Below, in pieces: positions 33,455 through 42,900 of a stretch of 64,000 nt of DNA; position 1 is the stretch's first letter, and each line of letters begins with the position of its first letter. Source of the DNA: SFHK01 sp045538305 (GTDB taxonomy: Bacteria > Bacillota > Clostridia > Christensenellales > Aristaeellaceae); the NCBI GenBank assembly GCA_045538305.1, contig JAZSRC010000016.1, forward strand, positions 94,214-158,213, read 5' to 3'. The translations under genes and the position numbers were made by a program. The notes beneath the pieces were generated by a model that saw only the letters and a list, made by a program, of their open reading frames with translations, made no database searches and was not told where the DNA came from.

Positions 33455-35025
33455 AGTTCCGTTTCCGCTTCAAATTCGATCAGAAAGCGGTTCAGCTGCA
33501 AAATGGAGCAAAGCGCCCCTATATCCGCGCATCCGCCGCGCACATGCTTTTTGATCTTATCCGCATCAGCAAGGCGGCTGACCGGCTCATTATCGTCCGA
33601 CGCAATGCGAAGTGCGTCCTCAAGCACCCGTTTTTCAAACGCCTCCGGAGGCATCTGCGCAATCCGAAGGCGTTTTTCGTTTACCATCTCAGCGCCGGAC
33701 ATTTCCATCGCCAGCCTTTCAACGCATCCGTCTTCTCCTGCGCACACAAGGTTTACAACTACCCGTTCGTCAAACATCGGAGAATGCAGTTTCACTCCCA
33801 TATGATGCGCAATCGCCCACCGCTTTTGCGAAACTGCCGGCAGCGCAAACAACGCGTACTGAAGATTGGAAACCAACTGATCATCGCATGCGTCCGCACC
33901 GCCCGAAAACAGAAGCCGATCCAGCATTTCATGCCTGCGATCATTCACATACTGATCGGCATTCAGTTTCTCCTTCACCCAGCGCTTAACGTATGTAAGC
34001 GCGTTGTCGCCCTCCGCCCATGGAAATATGCCGCCTCTCGCATACAACCCGTCGTCCATCGAAGCTGCCAGGTTCTTTTCATGCTTCGAAGCACCCTTAA
34101 CAGCCAGCATAAATAGCGCATCCTCCCACTTGTAGCCGGGAAAGCCCATAATATGCGCGTTTTCTTCCATACAATCGAACAATTCATCACCGTCCGTCGA
34201 CAGGTCCTCCAAGGAAAGGTTCAGATTCAAAATTTCTTTTCTATACTCCGGCGTAATTCTATCCTTAAGCGCGTATCCTCTCGGGCATTCCCGATATTTT
34301 CTTTCAATCGCACCGGAAAGCGCAATATCGCCGGGACTTCCCAAGATCAATATTCCCGGCTGTTTCCTTGACATTTCTCCGGCAGCGCTTATATAGCTTT
34401 CCCGAAACGTGGCATAGTCCGACCTTTCCTTCTTTTCAACTGCGCTGATCAGAGAATAGTATCTTTTCACCCGAACGCCTCTGCCATCGGAAAGCAGCAT
34501 ACAGCCGGCCTCAAGCATACGGATATCCCGAAACGGCGTCCTTCCAGGGGTATACACACCGCCCATGGCCAGTATTTCGCAAAGTCCCTCCCGATTCACC
34601 ATACGCCCGGCGGCGCCCGCCAGAAGCAAAAACTCCGCGCGGGATGCAAACGCAGTGCTGCGCGCCCGCCACGAATAATACACCGGTAAAGCGCCCATTC
34701 TGTCGCGGGTAACAATCATTCTGTCCTCCGCCCGGTCTATGACAGCAGTCATTACCGCGCCTTCTATGTGCGACGGATAATCCACGCCCCATGTTTTATA
34801 CGCACGCATGACGATGGCGCTTGGCCTGCTGTGATACGGAAGCCGAAACGCCCGCGCCAGCTGACTATGGTTTCTCAAATCCCCCTCCGCCAGCGCAATT
34901 ACACCGCCCTCTGTGCAAATGTCTTTCCCGCTCAGCGCATTCGTGCCAAGCGAAATAAAGGTTTCCCCGGTAATAGACTGCACATGGGCCGTTCGCGCGT
35001 GTCGGTACATGCCCAAAAATGCCAT
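33451..35025 (-). CDS. Asparagine-synthase-like protein without catalytic residues
   Basis: A 524-residue protein with the overall plan of AsnB: an N-terminal glutamine-amidohydrolase fold and a C-terminal synthetase fold. Recognisable parts are DRAEDRMIVTRDRMGALPVYY (compare DRFGxKPLYY of AsnB) and a C-terminal FDERVVV. The essential N-terminal cysteine of MCG is replaced (the protein starts MAFLGMYRH), and the ATP loop SGGLDSS reads LGSPGDIALSG. It is therefore unlikely to make asparagine; a binding or regulatory role is possible. AAGGAGG eight bases before the ATG at 35025 fixes the start. It ends tail to tail with the GerMN gene. Confidence 0.75.
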   Translation of the reverse strand: MAFLGMYRHARTAHVQSITGETFISLGTNALSGKDICTEGGVIALAEGDLRNHSQLARAFRLPYHSRPSAIVMRAYKTWGVDYPSHIEGAVMTAVIDRAEDRMIVTRDRMGALPVYYSWRARSTAFASRAEFLLLAGAAGRMVNREGLCEILAMGGVYTPGRTPFRDIRMLEAGCMLLSDGRGVRVKRYYSLISAVEKKERSDYATFRESYISAAGEMSRKQPGILILGSPGDIALSGAIERKYRECPRGYALKDRITPEYRKEILNLNLSLEDLSTDGDELFDCMEENAHIMGFPGYKWEDALFMLAVKGASKHEKNLAASMDDGLYARGGIFPWAEGDNALTYVKRWVKEKLNADQYVNDRRHEMLDRLLFSGGADACDDQLVSNLQYALFALPAVSQKRWAIAHHMGVKLHSPMFDERVVVNLVCAGEDGCVERLAMEMSGAEMVNEKRLRIAQMPPEAFEKRVLEDALRIASDDNEPVSRLADADKIKKHVRGGCADIGALCSILQLNRFLIEFEAETEL

Positions 35026-35134
35026 AAAGCGCGCCTCCTTACAACAATTCATCAAAAAAGGCTATGCAGCGCCCGGTTTCGGCATTCCGTATAGGCTGTT
35101 GATCGTTAAAATGCATTAAAATGTTTTTGGGGTA

Positions 35135-35163
35135 TTGCGTCCGGTAAATATGCATGGTATAAT
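35135..35163 (+). promoter_or_regulatory. Promoter for the lysine riboswitch and dap operon
   Basis: TTGCGT, 17 bases, TATAAT, about 20 bases before the riboswitch. Confidence 0.7.
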
Positions 35164-35183
35164 TCAACTAATTTCATACAAGG

Positions 35184-35399
35184 ATAGAGGCGCGGGATAT
35201 AAGGATTCATCGCAAGTCGGCAGGCATTTGAGCGATGATGAGGGCGTTCCCGCCGAATCGCGCGATGAGGCGTCAGCGCGCGATGGTACGTCGGACAATA
35301 TCCGCCGTACTGTCTGCACAGTGTGCGGGAGAGCTATCAGCCAAAGTGTTTTTCAGTCAAACCGGCGTGCTTTCTCCGTGCAGCCGGTTTGATTTTTTT
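35184..35399 (+). promoter_or_regulatory. Lysine riboswitch (L box) with intrinsic terminator
   Basis: The aptamer begins AGAGGCGCG, has the internal CCGCCGAA junction motif and ACTGTC, and closes with GGGAGAGCTATC, all hallmark parts of the L box. The terminator pairs CAAACCGGC (35358-35366) with GCCGGTTTG (35383-35391) and ends in seven Ts. Bound lysine should stabilise the aptamer and let the terminator form, shutting off dapA-dapB-dapH. This fills the 389-base gap between the AsnB-like gene and dapA together with the promoter. Confidence 0.92.
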
Positions 35400-35414
35400 G
35401 TGGAGGTTGAATAT

Positions 35415-36296
35415 ATGTACAGATTCAGCGGCAGCTATGTGGCAATCGTAACCCCCTTTCACGATGACGGCAGCGTGAACTTCAAAAAGTTGGAAGAACT
35501 GATTGAATTTCAGATTCAAAACGGAACCGACGGCATCGTCGTGCTCGGAACGACGGGTGAAAGCAGTACAATGAGTCACGAAGAGGATGAAGACGTCGTT
35601 CGCGCCGCTATGAGCGCCGTATCTCACCGGATTCCGGTCATTGCCGGCGCAGGCTCCAACAGCACGGAAACCTCGCTGATGAAATCTATCGCATACGACA
35701 AGCTGGGCGTAGACGGCCTTCTGCTGATTACTCCCTACTACAACAAGGCCAATCAGCGCGGTATGGTGCGCCACTTCACCGACGTTGCCGACAGAGTCAG
35801 CGCCAAGATCATCGCCTACAACGTTCCGGGGCGCACCGGCTGCTCGCTTACGCCAAAATCGGTAGAAGCGCTGAGCAGGCATGAAAACATTGTCGGCATT
35901 AAGGAAGCCTCCGGCGACATGAGCTATCTTATGAACATCGCGCACCTTGCATCGGATGATTTTGCAATCATCTCAGGAAACGATGATATTACCCTTCCCA
36001 TCATGGCTGCGGGAGGCGCTGGCTGTATCTCGGTGCTGGCCAACATTTGTCCCAGAGAAACGAGCGACATGATTCACGCATTTATGGAGGGCAATCTTGC
36101 TACGGCGCGCGCGCTTCAGCTGAAATACCTCAAGCTCATCCACGCACTTTTCAGCGACGTAAACCCCATTCCCGTCAAAACCGCCATGAACCTGATGGGG
36201 ATGAATGTCGGCGGCTTCCGAATGCCGCTTTGCGAAATGGATGAGGATAAGGAAGCAGCGCTTAAAGGCATTCTGGCGGACTATAAGCTGATCTGA
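35415..36296 (+). CDS. dapA: 4-hydroxy-tetrahydrodipicolinate synthase
   Basis: A 293-residue TIM-barrel aldolase that condenses pyruvate with aspartate semialdehyde. Seen are GTTGESSTM (substrate loop), ITPYYNKANQ, the tyrosine in AYNVPGRTG and the Schiff-base lysine in VGIKEASGD (near 160). Codons upstream stay open into the riboswitch, but GGAGG eight bases before the ATG at 35415 gives the start. First gene of the lysine/diaminopimelate operon and directly under the L box. Confidence 0.96.
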   Translation: MYRFSGSYVAIVTPFHDDGSVNFKKLEELIEFQIQNGTDGIVVLGTTGESSTMSHEEDEDVVRAAMSAVSHRIPVIAGAGSNSTETSLMKSIAYDKLGVDGLLLITPYYNKANQRGMVRHFTDVADRVSAKIIAYNVPGRTGCSLTPKSVEALSRHENIVGIKEASGDMSYLMNIAHLASDDFAIISGNDDITLPIMAAGGAGCISVLANICPRETSDMIHAFMEGNLATARALQLKYLKLIHALFSDVNPIPVKTAMNLMGMNVGGFRMPLCEMDEDKEAALKGILADYKLI

Positions 36297-36307
36297 CGGA
36301 GGACACT

Positions 36308-37027
36308 ATGAACGCAATTCTTGTTGGCTATGGAAGAATGGGCCGCATGATCGAGGAAATGCTGATTGCAAGGGGACACGGCATTTCGGGAATCGTAGAT
36401 ATAAACCGCCTGTCAAAACCGGAGGATGTACTGGAAAAAGCCGATGTGATCATCGATTTTTCACACCCGAACGCACTCGGAAGCACCCTTGCATACGCTG
36501 CCGAAAACCGTATGCCCGCCGTGATCGGAACGACCAATCTGACGGATTCCGACAAAGCGCTCATGAAAGAAGCCGCCCTTCACGCCCCGATTCTGTACAG
36601 CGCCAATTACGCTTTGGGCGTCGCTGTCATGAAGCGGGCTTGCCAAATGCTGTATGGAATACTGGGCGACGATTTTGACGTAGAAATCATAGAAACCCAC
36701 CATAACAAAAAAGCCGATGCGCCCAGCGGAACCGCAAAGGCGCTTGCCGACGCCATTGACCCCGAGCAAAAGCTGACGCGCGTGTATGGCCGTCAGGGCG
36801 CATCCGGTACGCGCAAAAAGGAACTGGGCATTCACGCCGTTCGCGGCGGAACGGTTGCGGGAGAACACAAGGCGATGTTCTTCGGCGAGGACGAGATTCT
36901 CGAAATCCGGCATGAAGCCGCCAGCAGGAGAATATTTGCAAAGGGCGCGGTTTGCGCAGCCGAAAAGCTGAAAAACCTGACGCCGGGGCTGTATTCCCTT
37001 GAAGACATATTGTGGGAGGGAGCATAA
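36308..37027 (+). CDS. dapB: 4-hydroxy-tetrahydrodipicolinate reductase
   Basis: A 239-residue NAD(P)H-dependent reductase. The Rossmann motif VGYGRMGRMIEE is at the N-terminus (shorter than the usual GxxGxMG region), the active-site region ETHHNKKADAPSGTA around 135-150 holds the catalytic histidine and lysine, and GERxGxHAVRGGT is seen as LGIHAVRGGTVAGEH. Somewhat shorter than the 260-270 residues of enterobacterial forms, as in many clostridia. It lies 11 bases after dapA, and its stop overlaps the dapH start (TAATG). Confidence 0.95.
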   Translation: MNAILVGYGRMGRMIEEMLIARGHGISGIVDINRLSKPEDVLEKADVIIDFSHPNALGSTLAYAAENRMPAVIGTTNLTDSDKALMKEAALHAPILYSANYALGVAVMKRACQMLYGILGDDFDVEIIETHHNKKADAPSGTAKALADAIDPEQKLTRVYGRQGASGTRKKELGIHAVRGGTVAGEHKAMFFGEDEILEIRHEAASRRIFAKGAVCAAEKLKNLTPGLYSLEDILWEGA

Positions 37028-37719
37028 TGAACGCACAGGAAATTATCAATTTCATCCATAATGCAGAAAAAAAGACGCCCGTTAAGGCGTATATCCGCGA
37101 AAACGCGCCGGTTGATTACGGAAATCTTCGCGTTTTCGGCGCAGGCGATAAGATTGTATTTGGCGACTGGAAGGATATCGAACCGTTTTTATTGGCAAAT
37201 CAGGACAAAATCGCGGATGTTATCATTGAAAATGATTGCAGAAACAGCGCCGTTCCGCTGCTGGATATCAAAGGCATCAAAGCCCGCATCGAACCCGGCG
37301 CAATCATTCGCGACCGCGTGGAGATCGGCGAACGTGCGGTGATCATGATGGGCGCAATTATCAACATCGGCGCAGTGATCGGCGAAGGCACTATGATTGA
37401 TATGGGCGCAGTGCTCGGAGGCCGCGCAACCGTAGGAAAAAACTGTCATATCGGCGCAGGCGCGGTGCTGGCAGGCGTTGTGGAACCCGCCAGCGCCACA
37501 CCGGTTATTGTAGAAGACAACGTACTGATCGGCGCAAATGCAGTTGTGATTGAAGGCACGCGCATCGGACGCGGCGCAGTTGTTGCCGCAGGCGCAGTAG
37601 TAACGCAGGATGTACCCGAAAATGCGGTTGTCGCCGGCGTTCCCGCACGCATAATCAAAATGAAGGACGAAAAAACAGAAAGCAAGACCGCTCTGGTAGA
37701 CGCGCTGCGAAGTCTGTAA
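37027..37719 (+). CDS. dapH: 2,3,4,5-tetrahydropyridine-2,6-dicarboxylate N-acetyltransferase
   Basis: A 230-residue left-handed beta-helix acetyltransferase; it acetylates tetrahydrodipicolinate in the acetylase branch of diaminopimelate synthesis. The N-terminal ~85 residues form the DapH-specific helical domain (NAQEIINFIHNAEKKTPVKA), followed by hexapeptide repeats such as IGERAVIMMGAIINIGAVIG. The deduced route needs an N-acetyl-diaminopimelate deacetylase and an aminotransferase, not found next to it; the M20D enzyme at 2.8 kb could be the former. Start at 37027, preceded by GGGAGGGAGC. Confidence 0.94.
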   Translation: MNAQEIINFIHNAEKKTPVKAYIRENAPVDYGNLRVFGAGDKIVFGDWKDIEPFLLANQDKIADVIIENDCRNSAVPLLDIKGIKARIEPGAIIRDRVEIGERAVIMMGAIINIGAVIGEGTMIDMGAVLGGRATVGKNCHIGAGAVLAGVVEPASATPVIVEDNVLIGANAVVIEGTRIGRGAVVAAGAVVTQDVPENAVVAGVPARIIKMKDEKTESKTALVDALRSL

Positions 37720-37763
37720 CGAGCAGGAACAGGTCGGCCAGTTTGCACATACAGGAAAAAGTT

Positions 37764-37790
37764 TGGAGAGGGCAAAGCCTCTCCATTTTC
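37764..37790 (+). terminator. Terminator of the dap operon
   Basis: TGGAGAGG pairs with CCTCTCCA around GCAAAG, followed by TTTTCATTTGTTTTC. Confidence 0.75.
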
Positions 37791-37811
37791 ATTTGTTTTC
37801 AGTGATAAACT

Positions 37812-38570
37812 CTATCGCTCCTGCTCCCGGGTATTGGTGGGATAGAGCCGTTTTGGAATATTGCGGTATGGAACAACGATATGCTCGGGCAAGCCGTATG
37901 CGATTTCGGTGATCTCCTTCATAAGCTGATCGCTGATACGGCGGCGCTCATCGGCGACAGGCGTATCCTCGCAGGAACGAATCGGTTTTCCCAAATACAT
38001 TTTCTTCAGATTCGGCGCTATGTACAGCGGTACAAAGGAAAGAGTTTTTCCCGTTCGCCTGTAATACAGCCGCGCAATATCCGTAAATCCTTCCTGAAAA
38101 TCATTAACAATATTGTTGTGCTTCTGATCGTGCTCGGGAAAAACGACAATGTTGTTTCCGTTTTGCAGCTTTTCGACCGACTCTTTGAAGGTTTGCAGCA
38201 CATGGTTCTCCTTATACACTGCTATTGTTCTGGCATTATTGAATATTACCACCGACAGAGGAGCGATCACATAGGACGCAAATCGAAAAAACGGGCGAAT
38301 CCATTTGGGCTTCTGCGACCAAAAATCCTGATATGCGTATGCGGGTACCTCCTTCAGCTTCATCATGGGCGCTGCGCACCAGGTGTAACAATTCTCCGGT
38401 AAGTACAATTCACAGGCAATCGGCCCATGAAGCTGTGAATGATTGCCTACAATGGCACAGGGCTCATCAGGAAGGTTTTCAAATCCTACGACCTCTATTC
38501 TGGGATAAAAAAGTCGTACCGCCGCTTTGATAATGCGAAAAAGCCAAAATGTTTTTCTGTTTGTATTCAA
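37812..38570 (-). CDS. PlsC-like lysophospholipid acyltransferase, divergent
   Basis: A 252-residue protein of the LPLAT/AGPAT superfamily. The first motif, normally HxxxxD, reads NHSQLHGPIA: histidine 44 is present but the catalytic aspartate position is glycine 49. The third motif, normally FPEG, is FPEHDQKHN. The TWCAAPMMKLKEVPAYAYQD stretch is shared with a clostridial subgroup I recognise. Weakly hydrophobic segments suggest membrane attachment. Because the key pair is altered, the reaction may differ from acylation of lysophosphatidate. It starts with TTG at 38570, supported by AAGGA. It is a lone gene between the dap operon and the WG protein. Confidence 0.75.
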   Translation of the reverse strand: MNTNRKTFWLFRIIKAAVRLFYPRIEVVGFENLPDEPCAIVGNHSQLHGPIACELYLPENCYTWCAAPMMKLKEVPAYAYQDFWSQKPKWIRPFFRFASYVIAPLSVVIFNNARTIAVYKENHVLQTFKESVEKLQNGNNIVVFPEHDQKHNNIVNDFQEGFTDIARLYYRRTGKTLSFVPLYIAPNLKKMYLGKPIRSCEDTPVADERRRISDQLMKEITEIAYGLPEHIVVPYRNIPKRLYPTNTREQER

Positions 38571-38692
38571 GGTTCATCCTTCTTTCCATCCTGTGGGCAA
38601 AACACAACAGATACATGCGGAATTAAGGAATATTCAAACCACGCGGTTTGTCATTACAGTATTCCAAAGTATCTTTTTATGACAGCATGCCG

Positions 38693-39946
38693 TCAGAAGC
38701 CGTACGCCCACACCGGTTCATCGGGAAGGCAAATAAGCGACATACCCGCATCATCCTCATACAGCACATAGCCTGCCTTCGGCATCATAATTAAATGACA
38801 GACAACGGGTATCAGCTCATTACCGGAATCATCGATCATACCGCATATAATCTCATGATCAATACGATCCTTATAGCGGGTAACAACATAATATCCTTTT
38901 TCGTTCCATATGCCAAGCGGCGAAATATCCAGATATTTTTCGGATACCTGATTTCCCTCAGCATCCACCAGATACGCACAATCAGTATATACGATCATAT
39001 TTCCGTTTTCGCCCGGAATGACATAACTGTCCTCCGGGAGCGACATAACTTCCTCTCCGGTTTCATCCATAACACACACACCGGTATTCGTATAAACATA
39101 CACCCGGTTCCCGCCGACCGAAGCGTATGCGCCGTATATCTTAAGATCCAGCTGATACAGTTCCTTTACCGTCTGTTTGTCAAATACGGTAATACCCGAA
39201 TGATAGCTTACCGCGGCGATCAGCGCATTTTCACCGGTTCCGATATCCACAAAGTCATACTTGGGCGTAATCAGCCAGTTTCCGTTTTCATCAATCACGC
39301 CCGTTCCGGAATCAAGCGTAACGATCGCGCGCCCGTTTTCAAAAGCCTCCGCATAGGCATACTGCGGACGCACCGCCCACTGCCCATCCGAATTGAGATA
39401 GCCATATCTTCCGTTTTCTGCGGAAAGGGCGGGCGCCAGCCTACCCGAAAACGGCGTCAGGAATGACGAAACCTTAACGCCTGTGGGAGAAACATAGCCG
39501 CTTTCGTCAATCAGATACACGCCGTCTGCAAAATCATCCCAGATATCCGTACGAAATGCGAAATAACCGCCCGCATTATTGGATACGATCCAGGTAAACT
39601 CGCAGGGAACGACGATTTCAAGCAAATCATTCATTACGCCGTATTGTTCCCCAATACCAAACAGAATTCCCGTATCCATTGCACTCAGCGATGAGTATTC
39701 CGCCCCGGACAGCAATTGCCCCTTTTCATCCATAAGAGCGTATTTTCCGTTTCCGTTCATAACCGCATACAATTCGTTTTCCCTGAGCGCAATAATATCC
39801 GTATACGCTCCGGGCGCTGTAAGCGTTTCTCCCGTATCGGAAATCAGCGCGCTGTATGTGCCCGATACGGCGATGGACGCATGCGCGCTGAACGCAAACG
39901 CGCAAATCAGCAGAGCTAGCATAAGCGTTTTGAAGATTTCTTTCAT
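38693..39946 (-). CDS. Secreted WG-repeat protein
   Basis: A 417-residue protein with a signal peptide (hydrophobic LMLALLICAFAFSAHA, cleavage near residue 23). The mature part has repeating units of 35-45 residues with patterns such as YALMDEKGQLL, YGYLNSDGQWAVRPQYAYAEAFENGRAIV and TGVIDENGNWLITPKYDFVD, which are WG repeats; later ones are degraded. WG proteins likely form beta-propeller or solenoid surfaces; no function is known here. GGGAGGTGA precedes the ATG. It starts 17 bases after polC and could be read from the same transcript. The 122 bases after it show only a weak hairpin and no clear terminator. Confidence 0.8.
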   Translation of the reverse strand: MKEIFKTLMLALLICAFAFSAHASIAVSGTYSALISDTGETLTAPGAYTDIIALRENELYAVMNGNGKYALMDEKGQLLSGAEYSSLSAMDTGILFGIGEQYGVMNDLLEIVVPCEFTWIVSNNAGGYFAFRTDIWDDFADGVYLIDESGYVSPTGVKVSSFLTPFSGRLAPALSAENGRYGYLNSDGQWAVRPQYAYAEAFENGRAIVTLDSGTGVIDENGNWLITPKYDFVDIGTGENALIAAVSYHSGITVFDKQTVKELYQLDLKIYGAYASVGGNRVYVYTNTGVCVMDETGEEVMSLPEDSYVIPGENGNMIVYTDCAYLVDAEGNQVSEKYLDISPLGIWNEKGYYVVTRYKDRIDHEIICGMIDDSGNELIPVVCHLIMMPKAGYVLYEDDAGMSLICLPDEPVWAYGF

Positions 39947-39963
39947 AAAACCGTCACCTCCCG

Positions 39964-42900
39964 CTAAATAAATTCAAACAAACTGACCTGACTGGTTTGA
40001 GGAAGATCATTCAGGCAGCCGGCGGCAGCCAGTATATCCACAACCGATTTTCCGACTTTTCTTCTGACCATGTCCTCTCTGGATGTAAACCTGCCCTCCC
40101 CGCGCACCTGTGCAAGGTTAATCGCAGCGTTTTTGCCAAGCCCCGGCAGCGACGAAAGCGGCGGGCGGATATGCGTATCGTCCTCCAGCAGGAACCTTTC
40201 GGGATCCGACAGGTACAGATCAACGGGCAGCAATGTAATGCCGCGAAGATTCATCTCCACAAGGGATTCGATTAGCGAATACTCGCCATCGTTTTTTTCC
40301 CGTTCCGTTTTTTCCATGCCTTCGATTTCTTCCATGCGCGCCCTGAGCTGTGCGACGGAGCAAATCATCGTCGCGCCATTAAAGTCTTCTTCATTTCGCC
40401 AGAGGAAGCACGAATAATATGCACCGGGATAAAAAACCTTGAAATACGCAATACGCAGCGCCATCGTGACATATGCCACGGCGTGGGCTTTGGGGAACAT
40501 GTATTCAATCTTTCGGCATGCGCCGATGAACCAGTCGGGCGTACCCGCCTTCTCCATAGCCTCCAGCATATCAGGCTTCAGATCGCCGCCCTTGGCGATT
40601 GCTCCCTTGCCCTTTCTGACAAACTCCATGATTGTAAAAGCCATTTTGGGCTCTACACCGTAATCCATCAGCTGGTTCATGATGTCGTCGCGCGTACAGA
40701 TGGCGTGCTTAAGGTCGGTAAGCCCCGCGCGAAGAATTTCCTGTATGTTTCCAAGCCAAACGGCGGTGCCATGCGAAAGACCCGAAATGCGCACAAGCTC
40801 CTCCATAGAGCTTGGGCGCGTGTCGACCAGCATGCCGCGAACAAACCGCGTTCCGAATTCCGGAATGCCCAGCGTTCCCGTAGGCACGCCCAGCTCCTGC
40901 TCGGTCAGACCCAAAGCCGATGTACCTGAAAACAGCGAAATGATTTTGGAAAACACATCCGGATCATTCAGCGGTACATCCTGTGGTTTAATGCCCGTCA
41001 GATCCTGAAGATTTCTGAGCATCGTGGGATCGTCGTGGCCGAGTATGTCCAGCTTTACGAGTACGTCATGCATGGAAGTAAAATCGTAATGCGTGGTAAT
41101 GGTATCGCTCTTGACGTCGTCCGCCGGATGCTGAATGGCTGTAAACTGATAAATTTCATATCCCTTGGGCAGTACGACCATGCCCGCAGGGTGCTGACCC
41201 GTCGTGCGCTTTACGCCCGTAATACCCTTGGCGAGGCGTTCTTTCTCCGCCTGAGAGAAGTTGAGCCCCCGCTCCTCCTCATATTTAAGCACATAGCCGA
41301 ATGCGGTTTTATCGGCTACCGTACCCATGGTGCCTGCTCGGAATACGTTTTCTTCTCCAAAAAGATCCTTAACGTACTGATGCGCGCGCGGCTGATATAC
41401 GCCAGAAAAATTCAGATCGATATCGGGAACTTTGTCGCCCTTAAAGCCCAGAAACACTTCAAACGGGATATTGAAGCCGTCCTTGATCATCAGTTCTCCG
41501 CACTCCGGGCAGTTTTTCGGCGGCAGATCCAGACCGCAGGTATATTGCTTGGGCACGTCAAATTCATGATGCTTGCATTTGGGACAAGCGTAATACGGCG
41601 GCAGCGCGTCTACCTCGGTGATTCCGGCAAGCTTCGCCACAAAAGACGATCCGACCGAGCCGCGGGAACCGACAATATAGCCATCCGACAGCGATTTGGC
41701 AACGAGCTTCACCGCGATCATATACAGCGTGGAAAAGCCGTAACCGCAGATGGAGCCCAGCTCCTTGTCAAGCCGCGCACGAACCAGTTCCGGAAGCGGA
41801 TCGCCGAATATCTCCCGCGCCTTGCATTCGCACATATTGCGAAGGTTCTGTTCCGCATCCTCCCACAGCGGCTGGAATGTTTCGCCGCCGTCCGGGGCTT
41901 TCATGAACAGATCTTTGATATGTTCCACCTTGTCCGCAATCTCGTTGGGCGCCCTGACAACAACGTTGTAGGCCTCCTCTTTGCCGAGATATTCGAACTC
42001 CTTGAGCATTTCATCCGTAGTTCTGAAGTACAACGGCGGCTGATGATCCGCATCCTCAAAGCCTTTGGTAGCCATCAGTATGGCGCGGTAGATGCTGTCT
42101 TTCGGGTCTTTAAAGTGCACGTCGCCCGTTGCTACAACCGGCTTATTCAGTTTTTTCCCAAGGGCGACGATGCGTCGGTTGATGTCCTTTAGCGCTTCCT
42201 CGTCACGGACAATGCCCTCACGAAGCATAAACTCGTTATTGCCAAGCGGCTGAATTTCAAGATAATCGTAAAAGTCAGCAATTCTTTCAATTTCCTGTTC
42301 GCTTTTACCGGCCAGAATTGCCTGATACAGCTCGCCCGCCTCGCAGGCGCTGCCCACGAGCACATCCTTGCGGTTTCTGGCAATCAATCCGCGCGGCATG
42401 CGCGGCGTTCTGTGAAAATACTTCAGGTGCGCGTCGCTGATCATGCGGTTCAGATTCGTCATGCCCTCGCGCGATGTAGCCAGCAGTATGATGTGTCTGC
42501 TGTCGCCGCCGGCATCCGTGGTAAAATACGAATTGAGATCCTCGAGATGTGCGAACGGCTTGTCCGCCTGCATGGAAGCAAGCGTTTTCACCAGCACTTC
42601 GCCCGTCGCGCGCGCATCGTGTACCGCGCGGTGCGCGTTAACAAGGCTTACCCCAAGCGCTTTGCACAATTGACCCAGCTTATGGCTTTTCATCGATTTA
42701 TAGTAATTGCGGCTGACGGCAAGCGTATCCAGCACCGGATAATCGAAAGGAAGCTTCGCCTCCTGAAATGCACGTTTAAAAAACGCCATATCAAAGGACG
42801 CATTGTGCGCAACAAGCACGCAGCCCTCGATAAAGTCAGCGAATTCGCCGATGACCTGCCCAATTGTGGGCTTTCCGCGAAGCATCGCGGAGGTAATGCC

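Noticed and set aside
38571..38692. CAAACC/GGTTTG hairpin after the WG-repeat gene as terminator
   Set aside because: The stem is short and no T-run follows on the minus strand.
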